Assembly: GCF_934668725.1 (NCBI RefSeq)
Contig: NZ_CAKUOF010000010.1
Span: 102,878 to 166,877 of the forward strand
DNA length: 64,000 nucleotides
From: an uncultured Dysgonomonas sp.
GTDB lineage: Bacteria; Bacteroidota; Bacteroidia; Bacteroidales; Dysgonomonadaceae
Direction: 5' to 3'
The notes under the pieces are model-generated. The model made no database searches, was not told the origin of the DNA, and saw nothing but the letters and a program-made list of their open reading frames with translations. A program made the translations under genes and the position numbers. Shown here in pieces: positions 23,854 to 32,032 of the stretch. Each line of letters starts with the position of its first letter. Within the stretch, counting starts at the first letter, position 1.

Positions 23854-24090
23854 GCTTATAAAACTTACCTTATTAGTTATATGCGTTCCATTCTGTTTAT
23901 TTATCTTATATATTTAATCTATCTTTAAGATGTATTTACCAACCGACAAATACATCTAGCTTTTCTTTTTTTAGATAGGATTACCTCAATAAATAGCCTA
24001 TCTTTTGTTATATAAGGGATAGACGTATTGTGTGTAGTAAGTTAAGAATAATGCCTTGGACTGAGATAGTTCGAGGCATTATATTTTTAT
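23854..24090 (+). repeat. Tandem non-coding unit 2, ending in hairpin 24048-24082
   Basis: Begins GCTTATAAAACTTACC, has GTATTTACCA again, and ends with hairpin ATAATGCCT / AGGCATTAT (9 bp) whose loop contains GAGATAGTTCG, followed by ATTTTTAT. The stem is changed by paired substitutions relative to unit 1, while the loop ends GWGATWGTTCG are kept, which favours an RNA function. Confidence 0.5.
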
Positions 24091-24173
24091 AAGTATTAGA
24101 ATTCTAGAAGGAATGATACCGGGCATAACTTCGGATTGAAGTATAAATTCTAGTATATGTTTTACATATAACA

Positions 24174-24208
24174 AAACCGCCTGACTCTTATGATTTGGGC
24201 GGTTTTTA
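24174..24208. terminator. Terminator at late/early junction
   Basis: Stem AAAACCGCC / GGCGGTTTT with a 16-base loop and T-run; lies just past the end of the minus-strand early operon and after the tandem units. Confidence 0.75.
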
Positions 24209-24230
24209 TTTTGACCAATATTGATAATAA

Positions 24231-24707
24231 TTATTCCAGATACCACTTCAACGCATCGATAGCCTCTTTCACACTACGAACTACAACATATTTATTGCCG
24301 GCTTTTTCTGCTTGAGATTGAAAAGTTATTTGTTCGTCTGATTGTTTGCTTATAGGTGTTTTAAACTCTAAACAAAGACAAGAATAGCCTTTTTTAGGTA
24401 TCAATAAGATCACATCCGAAACTCCCGATTTTACACCTTGTGCTTTCAAATTCTTAGCTTCAACAATATTTCGCGAGCCTCCATTCGGAACAGCAAAAAG
24501 TAGCTTGTCTGGTAACTTGGGGAAGAATAAAGGTACTTGATTAAAGAACTTGATCTGCATACGTTCTTCGGGCTTGTCATGCTTTTTCCCTTTCTTGGAC
24601 GGGTTCTTCTTTTCTGAAAAACATTGATAGCAGAGAGGTCCTTCAGGAGTAGAGATTACGGAAACAGTTTGTTTTTTACATTCGATACAGGTTTGAGGAG
24701 TAGCCAT
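24231..24707 (-). CDS. VRR-NUC nuclease with zinc-finger N terminus
   Basis: A 158-residue protein. Residues 7-32 form a C-x2-C...C-x2-C zinc site (CIECKK, CYQCF). The rest is a VRR-NUC domain: FAVPNGGSRN, GVKSGVSDVILLIP and CLEFKTP, carrying the D...E-x-K catalytic residues of the PD-(D/E)XK fold. Phage members act as Holliday junction or flap nucleases. Last gene of the early operon, with its own upstream AT box (24716-24725). Confidence 0.8.
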   Translation of the reverse strand: MATPQTCIECKKQTVSVISTPEGPLCYQCFSEKKNPSKKGKKHDKPEERMQIKFFNQVPLFFPKLPDKLLFAVPNGGSRNIVEAKNLKAQGVKSGVSDVILLIPKKGYSCLCLEFKTPISKQSDEQITFQSQAEKAGNKYVVVRSVKEAIDALKWYLE

Positions 24708-24754
24708 TTTACATTTAAAATATAAATGGCATAAAAAAGACAGCTATAAGCTGC

Positions 24755-25006
24755 CTACTCGATTCTTCTACTGATATAATTTATATCTTCGGAATGAAAC
24801 CCTTCTCCTATATCGAGATCCTTTAGTTTTACTCTGTAAATATAACCGGTTGGATTCTGGTTTATAGTTTCTCTGACTAATTCAAATGACTTTTTATACT
24901 CTGGATTCTCCTTTCTTCTATTCAATATGGCTTCTACTTCTTTTCTATACAAAACCAGATATCCATATGATTCAGGATCGTGTTCTTTGTTATCTCTAAA
25001 TTTCAT
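24755..25006 (-). CDS. Phage protein of unknown function
   Basis: 83 residues from ATG 25006 (MKFRDNKEHDPESYGY). The upstream ATG at 25024 overlaps the -7 box CAAAGTTA (reverse of TAACTTTG, 25022-25029), so it would lie before the transcription start; the downstream ATG is chosen. No recognised family. Confidence 0.5.
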   Translation of the reverse strand: MKFRDNKEHDPESYGYLVLYRKEVEAILNRRKENPEYKKSFELVRETINQNPTGYIYRVKLKDLDIGEGFHSEDINYISRRIE

Positions 25007-25021
25007 CTCTAATGTTTTATG

Positions 25022-25029
25022 CAAAGTTA
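25022..25029 (-). promoter_or_regulatory. Promoter -7 box TAACTTTG
   Basis: On the minus strand TAACTTTG fits TAnnTTTG and lies 16 bases before ATG 25006. Confidence 0.45.
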
Positions 25030-25079
25030 GAGAATAGAAGCATATAAATAGAGTAAATAAGTAATCAGTTATTAACAGT

Positions 25080-25250
25080 CTATTTCAGTTCTACTGGTTC
25101 ATCTTCCCAAGTAAGTTCTTTGCCTAAGAGTTTTAAGATTGTCCCTTTAGGTAAATCTATTGATTTGAATATAGACATCTCTGTTGTATATTCTTGGACA
25201 TTTTCTGCTATGAATTCTATTCCGTTTTTATCTACTGCTACCCATGCCAT
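25080..25250 (-). CDS. Small phage protein
   Basis: A 56-residue protein (MAWVAVDKNGIEFIAENVQE...). Its ATG overlaps the stop of the upstream gene by one base (TAATG), a strong sign of translational coupling. This small beta-rich protein type is common in Bacteroides phage early operons; function unknown. Confidence 0.6.
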   Translation of the reverse strand: MAWVAVDKNGIEFIAENVQEYTTEMSIFKSIDLPKGTILKLLGKELTWEDEPVELK

Positions 25251-25699
25251 TATTCACCTCCTTTGTTTTCTAAATAAGTTAATACTGCATCTAATAGGGC
25301 TGATTCGGCAAGATGGTGAGTGTCGAACCATTCATTTCTTTCAATATATTGCACTTCATTCATACCTGTTTCAACATCTCGATTATATTCCATTATTGAC
25401 CACTTATAGGAAGCCCATTTGGGGTTATCAATTGTCGTGGATGGTCTCATCGCTGGATGTATACCACACATTAAATTAAACTCCTCTCTTATCCAATCAA
25501 GAGCTTCTGGAATGGTAGTGGCAGGAATTATTATACATCCTTCTTCTGGATATTCTATAAAGCCTTTGTCAAAATCAGGGTTCAGTGTCCTAGTCATTCC
25601 CCATATTTCATCCTCTAATTCCCAATATGTAAACGCTTGTCTATTAAACCCCAACTTTTTCAGCCTCTTTACCTGCTCTAATGTCGTTATATTACTCAT
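25250..25699 (-). CDS. Phage early protein of unknown function
   Basis: A 149-residue acidic protein (begins MSNITTLEQVKRLKKLGFNR). The segments AFTYWELEDEIWGM and IPEALDWIREEFN recur, as I recall, in many Bacteroidetes phage and mobile-element proteins without assigned role. Coupled to the following small gene. Confidence 0.6.
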   Translation of the reverse strand: MSNITTLEQVKRLKKLGFNRQAFTYWELEDEIWGMTRTLNPDFDKGFIEYPEEGCIIIPATTIPEALDWIREEFNLMCGIHPAMRPSTTIDNPKWASYKWSIMEYNRDVETGMNEVQYIERNEWFDTHHLAESALLDAVLTYLENKGGE

Positions 25700-25715
25700 G
25701 GATTATTTTTTTATA

Positions 25716-25949
25716 TTATTTAATTGTATCACCTATATTATATCTGTCATCGTAATCTTGAAATTCTGTTTCGTTTCCATATTTATCAATGTAAGTATAT
25801 ATGCATTTATTTGAATTAATTCTATTTTTTTCCTCTGACATAGCGGGCGTAAATACAAATTCTTTACGTATAATAACAAAAGGCTTGTGATAAGTTTTGC
25901 TACATCCTAATAATAAGAATATTATAAATATTGACAATAATATTTTCAT
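25716..25949 (-). CDS. Small phage lipoprotein
   Basis: A 77-residue protein with signal MKILLSIFIIFLLLGC (Cys16) and a short mature part. Its ATG overlaps the stop of the upstream one-helix membrane protein (ATGA), so the two probably work together at the envelope, for instance in exclusion; this is inference. Confidence 0.55.
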   Translation of the reverse strand: MKILLSIFIIFLLLGCSKTYHKPFVIIRKEFVFTPAMSEEKNRINSNKCIYTYIDKYGNETEFQDYDDRYNIGDTIK

Positions 25950-26092
25950 TTGCTACCTCCTTTCTTATATTTTCTTATTAATGCATTACCTACATCAACA
26001 ATCCAAAGAATGAACTGCATGCATTTAGCTAAAGAGTAAAAAACACCTATAAGGGAAAACACTAACAATAGGATTTTGTCGGTCTCACTCAT
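25946..26092 (-). CDS. Small single-helix membrane protein
   Basis: 48 residues, MSETDKILLLVFSLIGVFY then a second hydrophobic stretch and a basic tail RKYKKGGSK. Overlaps genes on both sides (8 bases with the DUF551 gene, 4 with the lipoprotein). Membrane topology clear, role unknown. Confidence 0.55.
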   Translation of the reverse strand: MSETDKILLLVFSLIGVFYSLAKCMQFILWIVDVGNALIRKYKKGGSK

Positions 26093-26402
26093 CCTTACCT
26101 CCTTCCGGTATAGGCATCCAATGGGTAATCAACTCTGCTTTTATACACAATTCTATCTCAGATATAGAATAGAATCTTCTAGTTGTGACCCGCTTACTAT
26201 TTCTTATTAGTATTTTCTTTCCAATCTCCGGTAACCCCTCGCTCACCTTTCTCCATCTGAATAGGGAAAGGGCAAATAAAGCTCCATTCTTAAATTCAAA
26301 CTTAGCTGCTGAAAGCTCAAAGTCCGAGAAAGCCTTAAATATATCAAGACTAAATCTTTCTTCCGCTTCCCTATCAATGAGGGCTTTTATTTCTTCGTTC
26401 AT
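26085..26402 (-). CDS. DUF551 domain protein
   Basis: A 105-residue protein. The second half is DUF551: RWRKVSEGLPEIGKKILI ... ITHWMPIPEGG. DUF551 proteins are frequent in phage early regions; function unknown. Overlaps the MmcB-like gene by 4 bases. Confidence 0.75.
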   Translation of the reverse strand: MNEEIKALIDREAEERFSLDIFKAFSDFELSAAKFEFKNGALFALSLFRWRKVSEGLPEIGKKILIRNSKRVTTRRFYSISEIELCIKAELITHWMPIPEGGKDE

Positions 26403-26872
26403 ATTCCTTGTGATTTATAATTTTTGTAACTGAAAATCTTATTATAGAAGCCTTCACGTCTTAATACAGATGAGACTATAGCTAGTTCTGAATGTGTATT
26501 TGATTGCTGTCTTTCAGGATTTTTAATTACTTCTATTTTATTGTCTTTATAATAGAGCAGCCCCCATTTTTCTGGTAGCTCATCTACACTTATAAGCTGA
26601 TAAGGACATAAATAATAACGACACTCCCCAACGCCATTTTCGGGATGTTGCCTATGCCATTTCTTTTTATCTGCAAGAAAGTCAGATCGTGATACTTTTA
26701 CCTCTATCATTATTGAACGTTCCCCACCAAAACAGTAAATATCTGGTTGTTCAAATCCTGCTAGCTCTATCTCAACAACTATATATTTTGGCTTTCTCCA
26801 ACCTATCCCATGTCTCTTGATTAATTTAGCTGCAATTTGACAAAGTTCATTATGTTGTATTTCTTCGTTCAT
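26399..26872 (-). CDS. MmcB-like PD-(D/E)XK nuclease
   Basis: A 157-residue protein. QPDIYCFGGERSIMIEVKVS contains the D...E-x-K triad of the PD-(D/E)XK fold, followed by RSDFLADKKKW and YYLCPYQLISVDELPEKWGL, the signature of MmcB-family DNA repair proteins. Likely acts in phage recombination or repair with RecT and the Rad50-like ATPase further upstream. Confidence 0.75.
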   Translation of the reverse strand: MNEEIQHNELCQIAAKLIKRHGIGWRKPKYIVVEIELAGFEQPDIYCFGGERSIMIEVKVSRSDFLADKKKWHRQHPENGVGECRYYLCPYQLISVDELPEKWGLLYYKDNKIEVIKNPERQQSNTHSELAIVSSVLRREGFYNKIFSYKNYKSQGI

Positions 26873-26890
26873 AATCTACTTTCTTTATTA

Positions 26891-27064
26891 CTAATAATTT
26901 TGATGTTCGTAATGTCCGTGATCCTTGTAATAATCGAGGCATTCACTACATTCTTTTCGATCTACTTCCATTGATGTAACTAAGCGTCTGCCACAGTCAC
27001 AATATGAATACAAATCTTCTTTTCCAATTTGTCTATCATGGTCATAATTAGTCCATCTTTCCAT
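26891..27064 (-). CDS. Small zinc-ribbon protein
   Basis: 57 residues, MERWTNYDHDRQIGKEDLYS then CDCGRR and CSEC, a C-x-C...C-x2-C zinc ribbon. Too short for detection by length cutoffs but with clear Cys pairs and operon spacing (11 bases to the upstream MazG-like gene). Unknown role. Confidence 0.6.
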   Translation of the reverse strand: MERWTNYDHDRQIGKEDLYSYCDCGRRLVTSMEVDRKECSECLDYYKDHGHYEHQNY

Positions 27065-27075
27065 CTTCTATTCTA

Positions 27076-27645
27076 TTAATACTCCTTCCCATGCTTATAG
27101 GGTCGGAGTTGGTTGTACTTCAATTTTAATTCTACATGTAGCCATAGGTCGATAGACATTTGGGTGCATAAATCTTCTATCATATATACTTTATTAACTA
27201 AAGAAGAAATACTTGATTTATTAGATATGATAAACCAATCTATTATTTCTAATATTGATTCAGAAAAATTCATTTTAGAAAAATCGATTTTCCTATGAAA
27301 AACGTCTTCGTCAATTTTTACTTTACGTAACCCTGCCAAATCTAGCAGCCTTATAACCGAATCGGCTAGTTCATCCTCTATAGTATCTTTGATGTTTTGA
27401 GAAAAATTTTCATTAAATCCATTTGGCTCACCCTGTAGCCAATCGTGGTAATTATCATTATCATATTCATTGAATCTTTTTATATCGGCTCTCTTACCTT
27501 TTCTATCCGCTTCTACTGCTTCGGATAACTCCGTAATAACTAACATTAATAGGGTTTCATTACTATGCTCTTTATCGTGGAAGCCTTTTAATTTATTGGC
27601 TTCATATACCTCTTTAGCGAGGGTGTTTAAATTGGGTCTGTTCAT
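27076..27645 (-). CDS. MazG-like nucleotide pyrophosphohydrolase
   Basis: Start taken at ATG 27645 (MNRPNLNTLAKEVYEANKLK), giving 189 residues; further upstream the frame is low-quality and covered by a plus-strand gene. The motifs MLVITELSEAVEADRKGK and IEDELADSVIRLLDLAG are the E-x2-E...E-x2-D metal site of MazG / dUTPase-like all-alpha NTP pyrophosphatases. It would trim nucleotide pools or counter alarmone signals during infection. A long internal loop (DWLQGEPNGFNENF) is unusual. Confidence 0.75.
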   Translation of the reverse strand: MNRPNLNTLAKEVYEANKLKGFHDKEHSNETLLMLVITELSEAVEADRKGKRADIKRFNEYDNDNYHDWLQGEPNGFNENFSQNIKDTIEDELADSVIRLLDLAGLRKVKIDEDVFHRKIDFSKMNFSESILEIIDWFIISNKSSISSLVNKVYMIEDLCTQMSIDLWLHVELKLKYNQLRPYKHGKEY

Positions 27646-27679
27646 AAATTTGTTATATTTGGAATCTGAATTAATCATT

Positions 27680-27847
27680 ATGCGAGAAAAGTTTATTAAA
27701 TACACAATGCGCCTTTTAGGACTATTTTTTATTCTCTTAAATATTGTACTTTTCTTTTTGGGCGATTTTTTTTCTTGGAAGCAGGTTTTAACCGGTGGTG
27801 TTATAATTATATTTTCTTTCTTTACGAAAAACGCTTTTAAGTGGTAA
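27680..27847 (+). CDS. Small membrane protein on the opposite strand
   Basis: 55 residues from ATG 27680 (MREKFIKYTMRLLGLFFILL...), with two hydrophobic segments and a basic end. A -7 box TATATTTG at 27654-27661 lies 18 bases upstream, supporting expression. It is embedded against the early operon. Confidence 0.5.
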   Translation: MREKFIKYTMRLLGLFFILLNIVLFFLGDFFSWKQVLTGGVIIIFSFFTKNAFKW

Positions 27848-27883
27848 TAGTTTCCCCTCTGTTTGGTTAATATGTAGTTGTTC

Positions 27884-28135
27884 ATGAATTCTATATTCAT
27901 ATTATTTCGACCTTTGGGTAAATTGATTCGTATGGAAGATTTGTTTCTTGGAGTAGTTTTAGAATTTTGTAAGTATATCGGATGCAAAGTCCGTTTACTC
28001 TTTTATCGAGCTGTGGGAAGCGATAAGTCTTACAGAATAATTTCTCACAGATCATATTCAATATTTAATACTCTTATCGGCATAATTGTAATAGTCAGTA
28101 TAATTACTATGATGATTTATTTCTTTTCTAAATAG
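27884..28135 (+). CDS. Small membrane protein, plus strand
   Basis: 83 residues from ATG 27884 or 67 from ATG 27932. The C terminus is a clear transmembrane segment (FNTLIGIIVIVSIITMMIYF) ending at the stop. It follows the other plus-strand small membrane gene by 36 bases. Weakly supported as a real gene. Confidence 0.4.
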   Translation: MNSIFILFRPLGKLIRMEDLFLGVVLEFCKYIGCKVRLLFYRAVGSDKSYRIISHRSYSIFNTLIGIIVIVSIITMMIYFFSK

Positions 28136-28154
28136 GTTAATACTGTATCCAATA

Positions 28155-29543
28155 CTATATACTCCTTTCAATAGCCACTTTCAGATTCATATTAGCAGCA
28201 TGCCAATCAAATGACTTGAGCATCCACTCTCTATACTCTTTCGGGACATCCTTAAATTTCTCACCCTTATGTTTCCCGAATGGCATTGTTTCAAGAGGTT
28301 TTCCGATATTAGAATTACTTTTCGGAACTTCTTTCTCGACATCGCCTTTCTTTATAGTACCGATCTCGTGTATAGGAATACCAGATAAAAGCCTTCCTCC
28401 AGTACCGTACATTTTCCAGATACGTTCTTTCTCGAATGTTATATCTTCCACTTTTCCGAAACGATCTACATTGCCGGCAAGGTCTGATATCAAACAGTTC
28501 TCTTTTTCATCATCGATACGAGTACCACGACCTAGTATCTGATAGTACAGAGCAATAGAAGCCGTTGAGATACCGAGAATAATACAATCGATCTTAGTGT
28601 AGTCAAACCCTGTTGAGAGGACACGCACGTTAAATATGACGCGAATATTTCCTTTTCTGAATTCAGATATCACTCGCTCACGTTCTGATGCGTGCATACC
28701 TGAATAAATGGCTGCCGAATTCGGGTACTCCTGTGCAAATTGGATCGCTTCATCTATCGATGGTACAAATGCCAGAATATGCTTTCGATCACTATTTACA
28801 TCAAGCTCTTGTTTAATCTGATTATGTATATCATTGGCCGCAAAGGCACGTTGCATACTATCTTCCGTAAACTCTGATTTCGAAGAGTTATAAACGAGCT
28901 GAGAGCTATCGAATCCGGATGTTTTATATTCTAACTTACTCCAGAATCCAAGTTCGATCATTTCCCGTACTTGGCTTACATGAACGATATCTTTAAAGAA
29001 GTTTCCTTTCTTGGACCTACTTGTAAGCATTACCAGTTTAGAGAAACGTTCACCATCAAGACCTGTATTCGATTGTAGCTTGATAGGTGTTGCTGTTATA
29101 CCTAGCACATGCGATATTTCGCTATCTTCAAGGAATTGACCGAGCATTGAATCAGCTTCACGTGGGTAAAGGTGTGCTTCATCAATCAACATTTTTTTAA
29201 ATCCAAGCTGTTTAAATGTCTTACCTATTTTCTTAATGCTTCCGATCGTAGCATAAGTGATCTTATTGATGTCCTTACGACCGAAAGAAGCGGAATAAAC
29301 ACCGGCTTGTGCCCCAAAATCACCACACAGAGAAACATACTTTTTATAGTTTTGCTCCAATAGTTCTTTACTGGGCTGTATCACAAGAAGCTTATCCTCT
29401 ATCTCATTTGCCACAAAAGCCGTAAGGATTGACTTACCCCAAGCAGTGGGTAATACAATCAGCGAAGGAGCCGGGCGTTTCTCCTTGAAAAACGCCGTTG
29501 CCTTGCTTATTGGTTCTACTTGATTTTTGCGAAGTGTAATCAT
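28155..29543 (-). CDS. Superfamily 2 helicase with DUF3820-like C terminus
   Basis: A 462-residue protein. Motif I PTAWGKS (residues 32-38), motif II DEAH (121-124), motif III TATP, and motif VI QILGRGTR place it in the SF2 DEAD/DEAH helicases of the Res/UvsW type. The last 65 residues (METMPFGKHKGEKFKDVPKE ... WHAANMNLKVAIE) match the DUF3820 module also attached to ExoX-type nucleases. A phage helicase for replication or recombination; 5 bases from the upstream DUF4494-like gene. Confidence 0.85.
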   Translation of the reverse strand: MITLRKNQVEPISKATAFFKEKRPAPSLIVLPTAWGKSILTAFVANEIEDKLLVIQPSKELLEQNYKKYVSLCGDFGAQAGVYSASFGRKDINKITYATIGSIKKIGKTFKQLGFKKMLIDEAHLYPREADSMLGQFLEDSEISHVLGITATPIKLQSNTGLDGERFSKLVMLTSRSKKGNFFKDIVHVSQVREMIELGFWSKLEYKTSGFDSSQLVYNSSKSEFTEDSMQRAFAANDIHNQIKQELDVNSDRKHILAFVPSIDEAIQFAQEYPNSAAIYSGMHASERERVISEFRKGNIRVIFNVRVLSTGFDYTKIDCIILGISTASIALYYQILGRGTRIDDEKENCLISDLAGNVDRFGKVEDITFEKERIWKMYGTGGRLLSGIPIHEIGTIKKGDVEKEVPKSNSNIGKPLETMPFGKHKGEKFKDVPKEYREWMLKSFDWHAANMNLKVAIERSI

Positions 29544-29548
29544 ATCGT

Positions 29549-30307
29549 TTAATCTTCTACGGTTATTTTAGTTAAATCCTCGTCCGAATAGTAGACTAAG
29601 TTTTCATCCGGCATAAAGACGTCTACGATATTGAGTTCTTCGAGTTTCTTGAATGTGTTGTAGATACTGTCGAACTCGTTTTGAGTCATAACTGCTTTGA
29701 TAGCAGCCATCGCTTTATCGAAAGATGTCGCCTGTACGAGAACGTTTCTTGATCCGGCACTGCTTCCTTCTCCTTCGTCCTCACCATCATCGAATAGAGA
29801 ATAGATTTGAGCTTTATACCAGCAGATGCGTTTCTTATTCAGCTCCAGCTGCTCTTTCTCCGAATCGTATATCTTAATAACCTTTTGATAATCCTGTTCA
29901 TTGATTTTAATAAGTTTGAATGTTGCTTCGAGATTTACTTCCAGATATTCAGATATAAATACTTCGGCAGCTGCAGGACTATCGGCTGTCACGATATAGC
30001 TTTTCTTATTCCCTTTTCCTGTCAGAATCTTTACATCTGTTCCCCACAGATTAAGATTTTTATCTTGCTGGCCAAGCAAAGGAATATTTGAAACTTTGAC
30101 GGTCTTGATTCCATTTTCAAGAAGAAGTGATTTGATAATATCGTTTATCTGAGTACCTTTTCCGCAAAGAGTTTCCGATCGTTCTACCGTTGATACATCT
30201 CCGGTATCTTCATCGAGGAAATCTTCTTCCCAATACCGTTTTTCGGTTTGCATTAAATACCAGCCGTTGGCTTCTTCTACGGGTAATGTTTTCTTTTGTA
30301 ATTCCAT
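29549..30307 (-). CDS. DUF4494-like phage protein
   Basis: A 252-residue protein. The C-terminal half (RICWYKAQIYSLFDDGEDEG ... NVLVQATSFDKAMAAIK) resembles DUF4494, common in Bacteroidetes mobile elements, and the N-terminal half may be a weaker second copy (YLMQTEKRYWEEDFL ... AAAEVFISEYL). Role unknown. Part of the tightly packed early operon. Confidence 0.55.
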   Translation of the reverse strand: MELQKKTLPVEEANGWYLMQTEKRYWEEDFLDEDTGDVSTVERSETLCGKGTQINDIIKSLLLENGIKTVKVSNIPLLGQQDKNLNLWGTDVKILTGKGNKKSYIVTADSPAAAEVFISEYLEVNLEATFKLIKINEQDYQKVIKIYDSEKEQLELNKKRICWYKAQIYSLFDDGEDEGEGSSAGSRNVLVQATSFDKAMAAIKAVMTQNEFDSIYNTFKKLEELNIVDVFMPDENLVYYSDEDLTKITVED

Positions 30308-30311
30308 AATT

Positions 30312-30692
30312 TCAATATCCTGTTTTAGTAATTCTTAAATTTTCTCTTTCAAAACTTAGTATAGAGCGTAAAGCATCTACTTGATGAGTTGCAGCAGCAT
30401 TGAGACGATCCAGCCAATCAACCAAGTAGGCTTCTTCTTCCGCAATAGAATCTATCAATGTATTTTGCACCTTTGCCGATAAGCATTGTTCTTTGGCTAT
30501 ATTGATGATTGTATTGCTTATTTCGGAAGCTTTCTTGCGTCTCAGAGCTTTCTTTGCTTCTGCCAACATAAAGGCTGTACGGCTGATATATGGCATAATA
30601 ACACGGATGCGTTCAAGTACTTCTTCGGGATTCTCGGAGCAAGTGATGTCGAGATAATCCTGTATTTGTTGAGCTTCTTGTTGGAGTGTCAT
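30312..30692 (-). CDS. Helical phage protein of unknown function
   Basis: A 126-residue all-helical protein (begins MTLQQEAQQIQDYLDITCSE). Such proteins accompany RecT/ERF genes in Bacteroides prophages, but no function is known. Starts 1 base after the upstream MBL gene. Confidence 0.55.
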   Translation of the reverse strand: MTLQQEAQQIQDYLDITCSENPEEVLERIRVIMPYISRTAFMLAEAKKALRRKKASEISNTIINIAKEQCLSAKVQNTLIDSIAEEEAYLVDWLDRLNAAATHQVDALRSILSFERENLRITKTGY

Positions 30693-30693
30693 A

Positions 30694-31440
30694 TCAGTAA
30701 GGATTTTTATTAAAGTCTATCACCAACCCTTTAAGGGCGATATGTGTATTCTTGCCTGTTGCTTCCACTACTTTACTTTTGAATAGCTTTGCATCGGAGT
30801 TCTGAGGGGATAAGTGTACCAAAACTATATTCTGCACACCCTTGAGGTCATTTGCTTTAAAAGCTTCAATACAAGTTTCAAGGCTCATGTGAGATCGAAG
30901 AACACGCTGATAACGCATATTGTCAATCTTGCCATCAATTAAATTCTCGTTCAATATCCTTTCTTCGTAATTGGCTTCTATCAATATTTGATTAAGCCCT
31001 TTGAATCGATTGGGGATGTAGTGGGTGTCGGTAACAAAAAGGCATAAACCCATTTCTTCATGATGGATAAGGAAACCGAATGGCTGATTGCAATCATGCA
31101 GTATATCGAATGGCATAATACCAAACTTGCCTATCTGATATCTTCTACCTGTTTGTATAGGATTCATACCAAAATCACTATTCAGCTTTTGAGATATCGC
31201 ATCGATAGTTCCTTGTGAAGTATAAACAGATATTCCCGATTTAATAAAATCTTTTATATGCCCGGCATGATCTAAATGTTCGTGCGTTATACAGCATCCG
31301 ACAATATTAGAAATATCAAAATCCAAAGCCTCTTTCACTTCTGAAAACTTTACTCCAGCTTCGAGAACAAGAACTTCATTTTTTGATTGGAATAAGTAGC
31401 AGTTACCCTTGCTATTACTATTTAAAATTTTCAGTACCAT
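30694..31440 (-). CDS. MBL-fold metallo-hydrolase
   Basis: A 248-residue protein with the metallo-beta-lactamase motif THEHLDHAGH near residue 53, a later LFVTDTHY and VLVHLSPQN. Phage members of this YycJ-like single-strand-DNA/RNA processing type occur next to RecT operons. Overlaps the HNH endonuclease by one base. Substrate unknown. Confidence 0.8.
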   Translation of the reverse strand: MVLKILNSNSKGNCYLFQSKNEVLVLEAGVKFSEVKEALDFDISNIVGCCITHEHLDHAGHIKDFIKSGISVYTSQGTIDAISQKLNSDFGMNPIQTGRRYQIGKFGIMPFDILHDCNQPFGFLIHHEEMGLCLFVTDTHYIPNRFKGLNQILIEANYEERILNENLIDGKIDNMRYQRVLRSHMSLETCIEAFKANDLKGVQNIVLVHLSPQNSDAKLFKSKVVEATGKNTHIALKGLVIDFNKNPY

Positions 31441-32012
31441 TATTGAATACTAATTAAAGGAGCAACCTCCCATTTGTAACCGCCAGCTTGTGATCTAATT
31501 TTCCCTGGTTTATATTCATCTTTGCGTGACACTTGTAGTATATTGCGACGACAAATACCAGTTGCTTTTGAAGCTTCCCTTGCATTCGAGAACATAGAAA
31601 TAAATCTACCCGTTAGCGATAGTTGAATTATACCATCTTGTTCGTGTTTATTTCTACTTATCATTCCTTGAATACAATCAGGATTGTGCTCAATTGTTTT
31701 AGCAACGTGTCTTTTCTTATCCAGGCATTGAAGATTGCTCAACTTATTATTCTGCCTATTGCTGTCAATATGATCGATTTCGTTTTTGGTTGGAATACTC
31801 CCGACAAAGGTTTCGTAGACTAGGCGATGAAGTAATACAGTTTTCTTATAATCGACTTTTCGTAAAGTATATCTTAGATAGTCACCAAACTGATTCTTGT
31901 TTGAAAGAATATATCCAGATGAGCACTTCTTGAATGATTTTAATTTCCCAAAATTAGATACTTGATATAACCCCTCAAATCCTTTCACATCTTTCCAAAT
32001 TTCTTGTTCCAT
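31440..32012 (-). CDS. HNH homing endonuclease (NUMOD4-HNH-NUMOD1)
   Basis: A 190-residue protein with three modules: NUMOD4 (EIWKDVKGFEGLYQVSNFG, residues 4-22), HNH (LHRLVYETFVG and IDHIDSNRQNNKLSNLQ, 60-97) and a NUMOD1-like DNA-binding helix-turn-helix (FSNAREASKATGICRRNILQ, about 140-160). This is a free-standing homing endonuclease, a selfish gene. It carries leader RNA copy D directly upstream, ending 20 bases before its ATG, so gene and leader may have moved in as a unit. Confidence 0.85.
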   Translation of the reverse strand: MEQEIWKDVKGFEGLYQVSNFGKLKSFKKCSSGYILSNKNQFGDYLRYTLRKVDYKKTVLLHRLVYETFVGSIPTKNEIDHIDSNRQNNKLSNLQCLDKKRHVAKTIEHNPDCIQGMISRNKHEQDGIIQLSLTGRFISMFSNAREASKATGICRRNILQVSRKDEYKPGKIRSQAGGYKWEVAPLISIQ

Positions 32013-32032
32013 AAGATTTTTATTTAAAGAGA

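Noticed and set aside
23571..24170. CRISPR array or DGR template in the 760-base gap
   Set aside because: Only two diverged long units, no short regular repeats and no reverse transcriptase or cas genes nearby.
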